Notes: generated from the letters alone by a model not told the origin. 55,342 bases of DNA from an uncultured Bacilli bacterium (GCA_947624085.1 CANQIK010000004.1:1-55342), one strand, 5' to 3'. Shown: positions 18,984-29,289, counted from the stretch's first letter. A program made the numbers and translations.

Positions 18984-19769
18984 TTATCTTGCCTTTTTAA
19001 ACATAGCAGCCTTTTCTGCCTCTGCTTCTTCATCAGACATTGGTATTTTATTAGGATTTACACCTCCTACAGGAGAACCTAAATGTCTATTAGGCTTATT
19101 AGCGTCCATTTGAACGCCTAATGTACTTACATATGAAGTAGATGGGTTATCTTCTTGTTTGACAGTATCATTTTTATTTTTCTTACCTAAATTCTCATCG
19201 GTAAATACTTCAATATCTTCATTTTTACTTTGAATAAATTTAATAGTATCATTATAATTTTTAATACCGGTTAAAAGTAAAGGTAATTCATTTTTGTCGG
19301 TTGAAGTAATCTTTTTAAAAATCAAAATAATATCAGCATAATTATTTTTAATGTTATAAACACCTAAACGGTCTATTCTTTGAATATATCTAATCGTATA
19401 CCCTTTTTTATTATTAAAAGCTATAACTCTTAAATTAGTTAGCCAATATTTATTAAAACGATTTTTGGTATTAATCATTAAATCATAAACAAAAAGGAAA
19501 ACCGCAAAGACAGTTATAACAAAGATAATTAAAAAAGCTAGATATTTATCAAAGCCAAAGCCTTTGCCACTATAAGTTACACCACCAATAGTATGAGTTA
19601 CACAAAAAGAATAAATATATAAAGCCCATAAAACAATCAAGAGAATTAATGAATATACATATTTTTCCCAATACTTTTTAGTTTTTCTAACATCAGTTTC
19701 TAATACTAATTCTATTTTTTCATTCTCTATTAGCTTATTTCCAACATCTTCATACATAAGTATCACCAT
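18984..19769 (-). CDS. Membrane protein with PH-like cytoplasmic region
   Basis: Two N-terminal TMs; WLTNLRVIAFN...IRYIQRIDRLGVYNIKNNYADIILIF resembles bacterial PH domains. Confidence 0.55.
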   Translation of the reverse strand: MVILMYEDVGNKLIENEKIELVLETDVRKTKKYWEKYVYSLILLIVLWALYIYSFCVTHTIGGVTYSGKGFGFDKYLAFLIIFVITVFAVFLFVYDLMINTKNRFNKYWLTNLRVIAFNNKKGYTIRYIQRIDRLGVYNIKNNYADIILIFKKITSTDKNELPLLLTGIKNYNDTIKFIQSKNEDIEVFTDENLGKKNKNDTVKQEDNPSTSYVSTLGVQMDANKPNRHLGSPVGGVNPNKIPMSDEEAEAEKAAMFKKAR

Positions 19770-19846
19770 ATTTAGTATAACTTAAATAATTTAGAAAAGT
19801 TAAATTAATTAAGTTATTTACTTTATAGAATGTCAAAAGCAATTTA

Positions 19847-21103
19847 TTAATTTACTCTGTATGGGCTACTATCGCTACCATCAATATTTTCGCCTGTAAC
19901 TAGTTCTACATCTGAATTTAGATAGAAAACCGGGCGCACACCAATATAATCGTCATTCGGTGAAGTCCAATTGTCTAAACAACCCGCATTATCTAAATAC
20001 CAAACTCCTTCTTCATCATCATCATCAAATTTATAAGGCGTAATAGTCCATTCATCTAGTCCATTAAAAAGCCATTGATTTTCCGGTATATCGGAGGCAT
20101 CATAACCAGAGGTTCCTGATGGCCATGCACTTTCTTTAGCGGCAAAGCCATAATCAGCTACATACATTAGCCCTATTTTAGCTGATACCTTTTTAAGATT
20201 ATTCATTTCCTCTTTGTATATTTCTAGTATGGAGTTACTAGTACCTGAAATACCTGTTACATTCCATTGAACTTGCTCTATTTTTTTTGACCAATTATCT
20301 CCTAATTTTTTTATGAAATTATTATTTAGTGCATAATATAAAGTACTACTTTCCCAAATATTATTTTTCTGTTCGTTCCAATAAAAACCATCAATAATTT
20401 CCCCCTTTATTCTTTTTAAGTGTTTGTATTTGCTCCAAATTTCTTTAGGTTTATAACTTTCTATTCCTAATTCATCATGAGTGACAAATTCTGATTTTAT
20501 GACTTTTATTAATTTTGTTTTTGTTCCGTCAGGCAATTCTACAGGTACATAGCCTATCATACGATATAAATTTTCATCAGGACAGGTCGCACCAGTTACT
20601 CCTTTATTGTAGTCTTCACTTCCTGGACCAAAGCAAATAAAGTTATTAGGATTATTTCCTGAATACCTATAGCCATTATCTTCTGCACCATTTTCTAAAC
20701 TAGTATCATGATATAATAAATTACCTTGACCTACTTTTTGATTTTTATATTTCTCATAAAATTCTTGTGCTGTGTATGCTTTATCAAAATATAATGTACA
20801 ATTATTATTTTCATTTGAAGTCATTAATACGGTTTTATTTTCTGAGTCCCAATCTAGTATATCACTTGGATTGCTATCTCCATTGCACGTGCTCTTTCCT
20901 ACATTTAAAGCATAACTACCATTAGACCAATCGTTTGAACTCCCCTGTTCATAATCTCCACTATCTGTTTCATAGTAATACGCTATTTCATCATAAACAG
21001 CATTAAAATTCAAAGATTGATTATCCTTATTTATTAAAAATACAATTGATATTATACCTAACGTAACTATAATACCTACTACTAATAATATTTTCTTCTT
21101 CAT
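19847..21103 (-). CDS. Membrane-anchored exported hypothetical protein; C-terminal motif common to DUF6273/lectin-like gut Bacilli proteins
   Basis: N-terminal TM/signal; C-terminal DDYIGVRPVFYLNSDVELVTGENIDGSDSSPYRVN; Trp/Gly/Asn-rich extracellular composition. Confidence 0.65.
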   Translation of the reverse strand: MKKKILLVVGIIVTLGIISIVFLINKDNQSLNFNAVYDEIAYYYETDSGDYEQGSSNDWSNGSYALNVGKSTCNGDSNPSDILDWDSENKTVLMTSNENNNCTLYFDKAYTAQEFYEKYKNQKVGQGNLLYHDTSLENGAEDNGYRYSGNNPNNFICFGPGSEDYNKGVTGATCPDENLYRMIGYVPVELPDGTKTKLIKVIKSEFVTHDELGIESYKPKEIWSKYKHLKRIKGEIIDGFYWNEQKNNIWESSTLYYALNNNFIKKLGDNWSKKIEQVQWNVTGISGTSNSILEIYKEEMNNLKKVSAKIGLMYVADYGFAAKESAWPSGTSGYDASDIPENQWLFNGLDEWTITPYKFDDDDEEGVWYLDNAGCLDNWTSPNDDYIGVRPVFYLNSDVELVTGENIDGSDSSPYRVN

Positions 21104-21115
21104 TTCCTACCTCGT

Positions 21116-21184
21116 AGACAATTATTATCTATATTATTTATTATAGACAATATTTATCTAAACGTCAACAGATAATTTTTATCT
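21116..21184. promoter_or_regulatory. Three operator-like 15-bp inverted repeats (AGAYAA-N3-TTATCT) in a divergent promoter region
   Basis: 21116-21130 AGACAATTATTATCT; 21145-21159 AGACAATATTTATCT; 21170-21184 AGATAATTTTTATCT. Minus-strand promoter TTGACG-N17-TATAAT spans 21168-21140. Confidence 0.75.
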
Positions 21185-21214
21185 ATAATAAAATGTTTTC
21201 AAGGTGATTTGATA

Positions 21215-21442
21215 ATGAATAGATTAAAAGAATTAAGGGAAGATAATGATTTATTACAAAAAGATGTTGCTAAAAAAGTAGGTATTTCTCAAAGAAAATA
21301 TAGTTATTATGAAACAGGTCAAACATTACTCACAGAAGAAATATTAAAAAAGCTTGCGGAATATTATCAAACAAGTATTGATTATCTTCTTTATCAAACC
21401 GATGAAAGAAAGCCTTATCCCAAATCAATTATGAAAAAATAA
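21215..21442 (+). CDS. XRE-family HTH transcriptional regulator
   Basis: MNRLKELREDNDLLQKDVAKKVGISQRKYSYYETG; ATG at 21215 after AAGGTGA. Confidence 0.92.
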   Translation: MNRLKELREDNDLLQKDVAKKVGISQRKYSYYETGQTLLTEEILKKLAEYYQTSIDYLLYQTDERKPYPKSIMKK

Positions 21443-21444
21443 AG

Positions 21445-21480
21445 AAACTGCTTAATCATTTATAAGCAGTTTTTATATTT
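21445..21480. terminator. Terminator between convergent XRE and proS genes
   Basis: AAACTGCTTA...TAAGCAGTTT followed by TTATATTT. Confidence 0.75.
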
Positions 21481-21481
21481 A

Positions 21482-22921
21482 TTAATAAGCTTTGCCAAAA
21501 TAAACCATATGTTTAGCTTCTTTACCACAGCATACACATTTATCTGATATTTTATCTTCCTCAAATGGTATACATCTTGATGTAGCTCCCCCGGTTTTTT
21601 CTTTAATTATTTTTTCACATTCTTCCTCGCCACACCACATAGCTTTAACAAAGCCACTTTTTTCATCAAAAGTTTTTATAAGTTCTTCCATATTATGAGC
21701 TTCATAAATATGGTTTTCTAAATGTTCTTTAGCTTTTTGATACATATCATTTTGCATTTGTTCAAGAACCTTTGGAAGTTCAGTTACAACTTCATCAAGT
21801 TTAACACTTATCTTTTCTCTTGTATCTCTTCTAACAATTGTAACAACGCCATTTTCAAGGTCCCGAGGTCCTATTTCAATTCTTGTAGGAATACCTTGAA
21901 CTTCTTGATTAGAGAATTTATAACCCGGAGTCTTATCGGTTAAATCAATATCAACTTGAATACCTTGATTTTTTAATTCTTCATATATCTTATTAGCTAC
22001 GTCCATTATTTCTGGTTTATTATGCCCAATAGGAATTATCATGCTTTTAATTGGGGCAATATGTGGCGGAAGAACAAGCCCGTCATCATCGCCATGAACC
22101 ATAATAATAGCTCCGATAATTCTTGTTGAAAGCCCCCATGAAGTTTGAAATGGATTTACATATTTATTATTTTTATCAATATATTTAACATCAAATGCTT
22201 TACTAAAACCATCACCAAAATAATGACTTGTTCCTGATTGTAAAGCTTTACCATCATGCATTAAAGCTTCAATTGTATAAGTTGACTCCGCTCCAGCAAA
22301 TTTTTCACTTTCAGTTTTTTGCCCCCATACAACAGGAATAGCCAAATCATTTTCAACAAAATCATGATAAACTTCAAGCATCATTCTCGTTCTATCTTTG
22401 GCTTCTTCACTAGTAGCGTGAATGGTATGTCCCTCTTGCCATAAGAATTCCTTACTTCTTAAAAATGGTCTAGTCGTCTTTTCCCATCTTAAAACCGAAC
22501 ACCATTGATTATAAACCATAGGAAGGTCACGATAAGAATTTAAGTTTTTGGCAAAGTGTTCACAAAATAAAGTTTCACTTGTGGGTCTTATACATAATTT
22601 TTCTTCTAAAGGATTAGAACCACCCATTGTTACCCAAGCAACTTCTGGAGCAAAGCCATTTACATGGTCTTTTTCTTTATTTAAAAGGCTTTCAGGGATT
22701 AACATTGGCATATAAACATTCTTTACCCCCGTAGCTTTAAATCGCTCATCAAGATTCTTTTGAATATTTTCCCAAATAGCATACCCCGCGGGCATATATA
22801 CCATGCATCCTTTAATACTAGTATACTCACATAGTTTTGCTTTTCTAACTACATCAGTATACCACTTTGCAAAATCAACATCCCGTGCTGTTATAGCGTC
22901 TAAAAATTTTTCATTAGCCAT
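21482..22921 (-). CDS. proS: Prolyl-tRNA synthetase, short archaeal/eukaryote-like type
   Basis: CIRPTSETLFCEHFAKN, QWCSVLRWEKTTRPFLRSKEFLWQEGHT; 479 aa; Zn-binding-type C-terminal tail. Confidence 0.96.
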   Translation of the reverse strand: MANEKFLDAITARDVDFAKWYTDVVRKAKLCEYTSIKGCMVYMPAGYAIWENIQKNLDERFKATGVKNVYMPMLIPESLLNKEKDHVNGFAPEVAWVTMGGSNPLEEKLCIRPTSETLFCEHFAKNLNSYRDLPMVYNQWCSVLRWEKTTRPFLRSKEFLWQEGHTIHATSEEAKDRTRMMLEVYHDFVENDLAIPVVWGQKTESEKFAGAESTYTIEALMHDGKALQSGTSHYFGDGFSKAFDVKYIDKNNKYVNPFQTSWGLSTRIIGAIIMVHGDDDGLVLPPHIAPIKSMIIPIGHNKPEIMDVANKIYEELKNQGIQVDIDLTDKTPGYKFSNQEVQGIPTRIEIGPRDLENGVVTIVRRDTREKISVKLDEVVTELPKVLEQMQNDMYQKAKEHLENHIYEAHNMEELIKTFDEKSGFVKAMWCGEEECEKIIKEKTGGATSRCIPFEEDKISDKCVCCGKEAKHMVYFGKAY

Positions 22922-22983
22922 AATATGCCCTTCTTTCTTATTAAACTAGTTTAAATTTTATCATAATAATGTCTTAAAGTAAA

Positions 22984-23454
22984 TTAAAGTTCGTTTATAA
23001 CATTATGATTTAGCTTTGTATCTGCAAACCAATCCTTAGCAAAACTTGGTCTAATATCAAAGTTTTTTGCTTCATCTATATCATACCATTTATTTATAGA
23101 GTTTTTATCTTTATCAAGAGTATAAAAATTATCCTTATTGTTTATACTTTCATTATCTACTTTATAAACAAATAACAATTCATGAAATTTAGTATTATCA
23201 TAAACAAAAAAGTTTTCTACTACCTCAAGTAAAGATAGTTCATCATCTTTAACATTAACGCCTACTTCTTCTTTTATTTCCCTTATCATAGCCTTTTTAG
23301 TATCCTCTAAAAACTTGACTCTGCCCCCGATTAAAGAATAATAATCGCCACTTTTTTTATTTTTTTGCAAAAGTACTTTATTACCATTTTTAAAAATAGC
23401 CGCTACCCGAAAATTGAATTTTATTCCATCATCATTTACAAATTTAATATCCAT
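22984..23454 (-). CDS. NUDIX hydrolase
   Basis: GRVKFLEDTKKAMIREIKEEVGV Nudix box. Confidence 0.92.
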   Translation of the reverse strand: MDIKFVNDDGIKFNFRVAAIFKNGNKVLLQKNKKSGDYYSLIGGRVKFLEDTKKAMIREIKEEVGVNVKDDELSLLEVVENFFVYDNTKFHELLFVYKVDNESINNKDNFYTLDKDKNSINKWYDIDEAKNFDIRPSFAKDWFADTKLNHNVINEL

Positions 23455-23456
23455 AT

Positions 23457-24437
23457 TTATTTTTCCCTTCTTCTTACAATAAATCTTGTACTTCCTTTTT
23501 CCTTACCATCATATAAAGAATTAATAAATTTTAAGAGTTCCAATAATGATCCATTAATATAATAATATCCTTTACAAGCATTAATTCTGCTTATTAATTC
23601 TTGTCTTTTAAGATATGTTTCTTCCGTTTCATAAGAAGGTACATATCCCATAGGATGACCACTAGCATCTACAAAAGTTGCTGCTTGGCCCCGAATATGG
23701 CTTGATAAATTTTGATAAAGCAAAAAGTTATTTCGCCAACTATCACCTGCAGTAACTTTCAAATCATTTTCTCTATCATCAAGTCTCACATGAACAATAT
23801 TAGTAATAGGTATTACAGCATATTCAGTATTAATGCCCACATCTTGAGCCATAATGGTAATCTTATTTGTCCATTCATCCTTAATATCATTATGAAATAA
23901 GTATAGTAAAGACTCCATATTTTTTTTAACAGATAATAATCTTAAGTTTAAAAACTTAGTTCCTCCATATGCAGAAATGCCATCAGCATCAAGACCTATC
24001 AAAGTCATATCATTGCTAATTAAAGAAAAGCCATAATTTTGACATAGGTTTACAGCTAAACTAGTTTTACCTGCTCCAGCTTCGCCAATAATCAAAGTAG
24101 CCTCCCCGTTTTTACATACACAGGCCGAGTGGCACGAGCTTAGGCCCATCTGCGCAAACTGTTTTTCTAATAAAGGGTATGCTAAATAAATAATATTATT
24201 TTTTGTTAAATTTTGATATGGAAAGCGTAAAATTATATCGTTATCATCACACTTTAATCCCACATTTTTTTCAGTATCAGTATAAGAAAAAGTATGAACA
24301 ATTGAATCTACATCTTCAATAAATTTGGGATCAAAAAATTCCATAAATTGTTTATTACGTAAGAAATACTCCTGCAAGGGAATATCACTTATAAAACGTA
24401 AAGTAGCTGAGGCTACTTCTATACAAAAGGTCTCCAT
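23457..24437 (-). CDS. HPr kinase-like P-loop ATPase
   Basis: Walker A LIIGEAGAGKTSLAVNL followed by SLISNDMTLIGLD, as in HPrK-like domains; 326 aa. Confidence 0.75.
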   Translation of the reverse strand: METFCIEVASATLRFISDIPLQEYFLRNKQFMEFFDPKFIEDVDSIVHTFSYTDTEKNVGLKCDDNDIILRFPYQNLTKNNIIYLAYPLLEKQFAQMGLSSCHSACVCKNGEATLIIGEAGAGKTSLAVNLCQNYGFSLISNDMTLIGLDADGISAYGGTKFLNLRLLSVKKNMESLLYLFHNDIKDEWTNKITIMAQDVGINTEYAVIPITNIVHVRLDDRENDLKVTAGDSWRNNFLLYQNLSSHIRGQAATFVDASGHPMGYVPSYETEETYLKRQELISRINACKGYYYINGSLLELLKFINSLYDGKEKGSTRFIVRRREK

Positions 24438-24445
24438 AGTAACTC

Positions 24446-25642
24446 CTAATACAAATTAATTGGTTTAATAATCTCATGCACAAAATTTTCTGTAAATTCT
24501 TTTTCAATTATTTTTTTGCATTCTTTTTTCTTGCTTAAATCGTTTACCATTAAGTAAAAGAAATAAGGTTCTACAATAGAGCCTTTATTCCTCGTCAAAG
24601 AAAACAGTGTGCATTTAATGCCAAGTTCATCATAAATTCTTTGCACTGCTTTATTGGCTATAAAATTAATTACGCACCCTGTATGATATCTTTCATTTTT
24701 ACCACAAGGTGCTTCCATAGTATGCTCTCTAAAACTAGAAATTAAACCCTGAGCATTATTACCTCTTCCTACGACTCCTTCTTCGCCACATTCAATACAA
24801 CTTCCTTTTACTAAGCTATAAATATGATATGACCCATCTAGATTTTTATTAATATCAATTTTATATATATAACCTTTAGGATTATGTATTTTAGCAACCT
24901 CTTTATATAAAAGTTCTGTATATCTATCAATTATCTTATCATATTCTTCTTTATCTTTAAATTTATCTTTAAATATTGGTAAAGAAACATAAATATCGAC
25001 ATCTTTATTTTTTCTAGTTATCATTACTTTAATATCTTGGCCCACATCATTATACTTAGGGCAGGCATAACCATCATCATTAAACCTCCAAAAGAAAGAT
25101 TCTACTTTTAAAGTAGCTTCTTCGCAAAAAGTTTTAGAACTATGATTTACACATAAAGAGGTATCAGCCGCATATAAAGTCTTGGCATCAGGCAGATCAT
25201 TTATGCTTTGAGGTTTATACCAATTTTCTTGTTTAGAATATTGCGTTGGATTAATAATGATATCCAAATCTTCTTCCGGATTAATCCTTGGCATGATCGT
25301 ACTTAAGTATTTTTTAATAACCGGAGTAAATAGAGCTTCTAAATCAATTTTCTTACTTACATATTCATTGCTTACTCGGCCATTCATTTCTACTCTTATT
25401 GGGTGTTTTTTTATAGCCTTGCCATTTTCATATACGAACAGTCCTCCCCCGATATAAAACTTATCAATATTATGGTGAAGAATTACCCCAAAGTTTTCCA
25501 TACAATATTTAGCATAAACTCTCGAACATTCCTGAGCGAGTTTATCAGCAATAGTGTCTGGATGTCCTATACCTTTTCTTTCTACTATTTCTAGATAATT
25601 GTCTTCTGGATCATTATATCCCTTTATTACTTGTAATTTCAT
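24446..25642 (-). CDS. Archaeal-type S-adenosylmethionine synthetase (AMAT family)
   Basis: VERKGIGHPDTIADKLAQE, FGVILHHNIDKFYIGGG, GVVGRGNNAQGLISSFREHTMEAPCGKNERYHTG. Confidence 0.85.
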   Translation of the reverse strand: MKLQVIKGYNDPEDNYLEIVERKGIGHPDTIADKLAQECSRVYAKYCMENFGVILHHNIDKFYIGGGLFVYENGKAIKKHPIRVEMNGRVSNEYVSKKIDLEALFTPVIKKYLSTIMPRINPEEDLDIIINPTQYSKQENWYKPQSINDLPDAKTLYAADTSLCVNHSSKTFCEEATLKVESFFWRFNDDGYACPKYNDVGQDIKVMITRKNKDVDIYVSLPIFKDKFKDKEEYDKIIDRYTELLYKEVAKIHNPKGYIYKIDINKNLDGSYHIYSLVKGSCIECGEEGVVGRGNNAQGLISSFREHTMEAPCGKNERYHTGCVINFIANKAVQRIYDELGIKCTLFSLTRNKGSIVEPYFFYLMVNDLSKKKECKKIIEKEFTENFVHEIIKPINLY

Positions 25643-26678
25643 ATAGCCTCCTTAAATCGATACAGCTTTGAACAATTAACGTTTCCCAATTTTCAATATC
25701 ATTATCATCAATATACTGCCAAAAACTAACTACTCTTTTCATAAACAAATCCACTAATTCACTCATCATTTTATGGGAGAAATCATCTTCTAACAAATAT
25801 TTATTAAGAGCATCAAGCCATTCGTGATATATAGTATCATAATCGAGCTTAATGGGGTCAAAATTTAGTTTATCATATACTTCAGCTATATATTCCCATC
25901 TTTGATTTGGAATAATAAATGGTTTGTAATCTATTTCTTCATAACTTGCATTTAAGGGAGGATATTTATTAATAGCATTTTTTAATCCCTTAGCTACTCC
26001 CATAAAGATATTGGCCATTTTATGATAACTTACACCATGAATCTTTTGACCAAGATATACAATATCAACTTTAAAATCATGAGTAAGAGCATAAATTAGC
26101 ATATAAATATCTATACCATAGCCCATAATATCATCATCTAAATCACTTGCTAAAATGCTTTTGATATATTTTAAATTAAAGGCATAATCTCCTCCGATAG
26201 GTTGCCTTATAAACTTGCCATATAAAGTATATAATATAGGCACTACGAAATGATTCGTGGTATTACCCTCTTCTTTTCTTCTTTCATAATAAGGACATAT
26301 AAAATCATTACCCTTTTCTAAAGAAGCAACGATATTTAAAAGCCATGTATAATTAAAACTTCGAAGGTCAGCATCTATCGTAATTGCGTAATCAATATTA
26401 CTATTAACACAAAAATCAAAAAAAGCTCTTATATTATATCCTTTGCCTCTTTTATCAAGTACCACGCTTTCCTTAGGATGATGAGTTTTAGTGTTTAAAA
26501 ATATCTCATTAGTTTTATCAGGGCTATTATTATCCGAATTAAAAATTACACTAGCATATTTATTATCAAGGTAAAACAAAGCATCATCAATTTGCTTTGT
26601 TATATTAGCAATATTTTTACTTTCATTATAACTAGGAATACATATCGCAATCTTTTTGTTCATAGCCTTATTATACAC
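25614..26678 (-). CDS. GT-A fold glycosyltransferase (GT2/GT81-like)
   Basis: IAICIPSYNESKNI...YAITIDADL...IGGDYAFN; start possibly at 26663; overlaps the AMAT gene by 29 nt. Confidence 0.8.
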   Translation of the reverse strand: MYNKAMNKKIAICIPSYNESKNIANITKQIDDALFYLDNKYASVIFNSDNNSPDKTNEIFLNTKTHHPKESVVLDKRGKGYNIRAFFDFCVNSNIDYAITIDADLRSFNYTWLLNIVASLEKGNDFICPYYERRKEEGNTTNHFVVPILYTLYGKFIRQPIGGDYAFNLKYIKSILASDLDDDIMGYGIDIYMLIYALTHDFKVDIVYLGQKIHGVSYHKMANIFMGVAKGLKNAINKYPPLNASYEEIDYKPFIIPNQRWEYIAEVYDKLNFDPIKLDYDTIYHEWLDALNKYLLEDDFSHKMMSELVDLFMKRVVSFWQYIDDNDIENWETLIVQSCIDLRRLYEITSNKGI

Positions 26679-26730
26679 CCGAATAAATATTATGCCAAAG
26701 AAAAAAGAGAAATTTTTCTCTTTATTTTTA

Positions 26731-29289
26731 CTACATACCCAAAGGAATTTTTTGTTTTTTTAAATATTCTTTTCTAATAAAATCAACCGGAATAATTGTT
26801 AAAGCAATAACACCAATTAAAACTAATTCTTTTAGGCTAAGACCATAAGTTCTAAATAAATCTCCTCCATAATATATAATTATCATTTGAACGGTAATAA
26901 TAAAAACATTAATAAAAATAAAAACAGGATTTTTCTTTAAATGAGCTAATAAATTTATACGATGAGTTCTGGCGAGGAAAGAGTTAATAATACCAAAGAA
27001 GATAAATAAAGCAAAGAATGCTGTCATAAAGTGTTTTTCACTAGAGAAAAAAGAACTTATTATAGGGAGTTTTAAAAATAGCAAACAGATTATGGAGGTA
27101 TATAAACCATTTACAGCTACTTGATTTATCATGTATTTATTAATTATTTTTTCATCTTTTTGTTTAGGTTTTTCTTCCATATATTCTTTTAAAGGGGCTT
27201 CGTAAGAAAAAGCTAAACCGGCAAAAGTATCCATTATCATATTAAGCCAAAGCATTTGAATAATTGTTATGGGGGTTGCAACACCAATTAAAGTTCCGAG
27301 AATAGATAAAATTAAAGCACAAATATTTACTGTTAATTGATATGTTACAAATTTACGAATACTTTTAAAGATAGTTCGACCATATAAAATAGCTTTACAA
27401 ATAGAACTAATATTATCATCAAGAATGACAATATCACTAGCTTCTTTAGCAACTTCACTACCACTGCCTAAGCTAAAACCAATATCACTTTTCTTTAAAG
27501 CTAAAGCGTCATTTACACCATCGCCAGTCATTCCTACTACTAACCCTTTATCTTTATATATACTTACTAAACGGGCTTTATCTTGCGGTAAGGCACGGGC
27601 AATAATAGCTATTTTGTTGGTGTTTTTGCTAATATCTTCATCACTTAATTTAGCAAGTTCTTCATGAGTAAATATCAAATCATTGGGAGCCATAATATTT
27701 AATTTTTTAGCAATAGCCAAAGCAGTATTTTTATTATCACCCGTTATCATTACTATTTTAATACCGGCATTTTGGATTGTTTTTACACTTTCATAGGCTT
27801 CTTCTCTAATAGTATCAGAAATAACTATTAGGGAAATAAATATTAAGTTTGTATCTTTACCATTATCACTAAAGGCATTAAGTAAAACGCGATACCCTGA
27901 AGAAGTATACTTATTAATTAAAACTGTTAAATACTCTTTATTTAAAAGAATTTTCTTTTCACCTGTTAAAGATAAATATCTATCACATTTAGCTAAGAGA
28001 ATTTCGGCAGCGCCCTTATAATAAATATCGTTTGTATTACTTTTGACAAAACTATATTTTACCGCACTATCAAAATCTTTTTTTGTAACAACTTTTTGGG
28101 TAGCATGACCTTTTTGCATAAAATTAATAATAGCTTTATCTGTAGCATTACCCCCGATTATATTGTTATCCTCAATATCACATTCATTATTAAGGATTAA
28201 CGAATTATTTAGAATATCGCGATATTTAGGATAGCTTTCTAAATCACTATATTTTTTAATTTGTTTATCATCTTTGGTAATCAGCATTTCGACTTTCAAA
28301 TTACCCTCGGTTAAAGTACCGGTTTTATCACAAAACAAATAATTCATTGTACCACTGGTTTCTATTCCCACGAGTTTACGCACTAAAACATTATCTTTTA
28401 ACATTCTTTTCATATTCGAGGATAAAACTAAAGTAATCATCATAGGAAGCCCCTCGGGTACAGCCATGATAATAATCGTAACGCATAAAGTTAAAGCATA
28501 AACAATAAATCCTAGCATGGTATGAAAATTAGTTACCGTTGCCATAATATCTGCCCATACAAAATGATTTTCAACAAAAATTTTAATAAATAAATAGGAA
28601 GCTGTAGCTAAAAAAGCCCCTAAATAACCAAGTTTACTTATTTGCATAGCTAAAACGTGTAGTCTTTGTTTAAGGGGACTTTCCTCATCTTTTTCTTGCA
28701 TTTGGGAAGAAATATCACCCATAAAAGTTTTATCGCCTATTTCCGTTACTTTAATAAGACAGTCACCTTTATAAACGACACTTCCACTGTAAACTTTATC
28801 ATTACTTTTTTTATAAACTTCTTTACTTTCCCCCGTCATAAAACTTTCATCTAAAGTTAAATTACCTTTTATAATTTGGCCATCGGCAGGAATTTTATCG
28901 CCTGTTGTTATTTTGATGATATCTCCGACCACAATATCTTTAACATATATTTCTGTTAATTTATTATTTCGATATACTTTAGATTTTAAAAGTTTATTTT
29001 CTTCTTGCAGTCTTTCAAAGGCTTTATTTGAACCATATTCGGAGATAGAAGAAATAAAAGAGGCTAAAAAAATAGCTACTAAAATACCTATTACTTCAAA
29101 AATATCTGATGAATGAACTAAGAAAACCACTTTAACTGCTAAAGCAATAAGTAATATTTTAATTATTGGATCACCTAAAGACTCTAATAAAATGGAGATA
29201 AAAGTATTTTTCTTTTTTTTAGTTATTTCATTAGTACCAAATTTACGGCGAGATTCTTCTACTTCTTTATCATTTAATCCAGTGGTCAT
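26731..29289 (-). CDS. Cation-transporting P-type ATPase, calcium-type (P2)
   Basis: FCDKTGTLTEGNLKVE, TGESKEV, VMITGDNKNTALAIA, VGMTGDGVNDALALKKSDIG; PEGLP TM4 motif. Confidence 0.93.
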   Translation of the reverse strand: MTTGLNDKEVEESRRKFGTNEITKKKKNTFISILLESLGDPIIKILLIALAVKVVFLVHSSDIFEVIGILVAIFLASFISSISEYGSNKAFERLQEENKLLKSKVYRNNKLTEIYVKDIVVGDIIKITTGDKIPADGQIIKGNLTLDESFMTGESKEVYKKSNDKVYSGSVVYKGDCLIKVTEIGDKTFMGDISSQMQEKDEESPLKQRLHVLAMQISKLGYLGAFLATASYLFIKIFVENHFVWADIMATVTNFHTMLGFIVYALTLCVTIIIMAVPEGLPMMITLVLSSNMKRMLKDNVLVRKLVGIETSGTMNYLFCDKTGTLTEGNLKVEMLITKDDKQIKKYSDLESYPKYRDILNNSLILNNECDIEDNNIIGGNATDKAIINFMQKGHATQKVVTKKDFDSAVKYSFVKSNTNDIYYKGAAEILLAKCDRYLSLTGEKKILLNKEYLTVLINKYTSSGYRVLLNAFSDNGKDTNLIFISLIVISDTIREEAYESVKTIQNAGIKIVMITGDNKNTALAIAKKLNIMAPNDLIFTHEELAKLSDEDISKNTNKIAIIARALPQDKARLVSIYKDKGLVVGMTGDGVNDALALKKSDIGFSLGSGSEVAKEASDIVILDDNISSICKAILYGRTIFKSIRKFVTYQLTVNICALILSILGTLIGVATPITIIQMLWLNMIMDTFAGLAFSYEAPLKEYMEEKPKQKDEKIINKYMINQVAVNGLYTSIICLLFLKLPIISSFFSSEKHFMTAFFALFIFFGIINSFLARTHRINLLAHLKKNPVFIFINVFIITVQMIIIYYGGDLFRTYGLSLKELVLIGVIALTIIPVDFIRKEYLKKQKIPLGM

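Noticed and set aside
21116-21184. CRISPR-like reading of the three 15-bp repeats
   Set aside because: Repeats are short, palindromic and embedded in promoter elements; they fit operators better.
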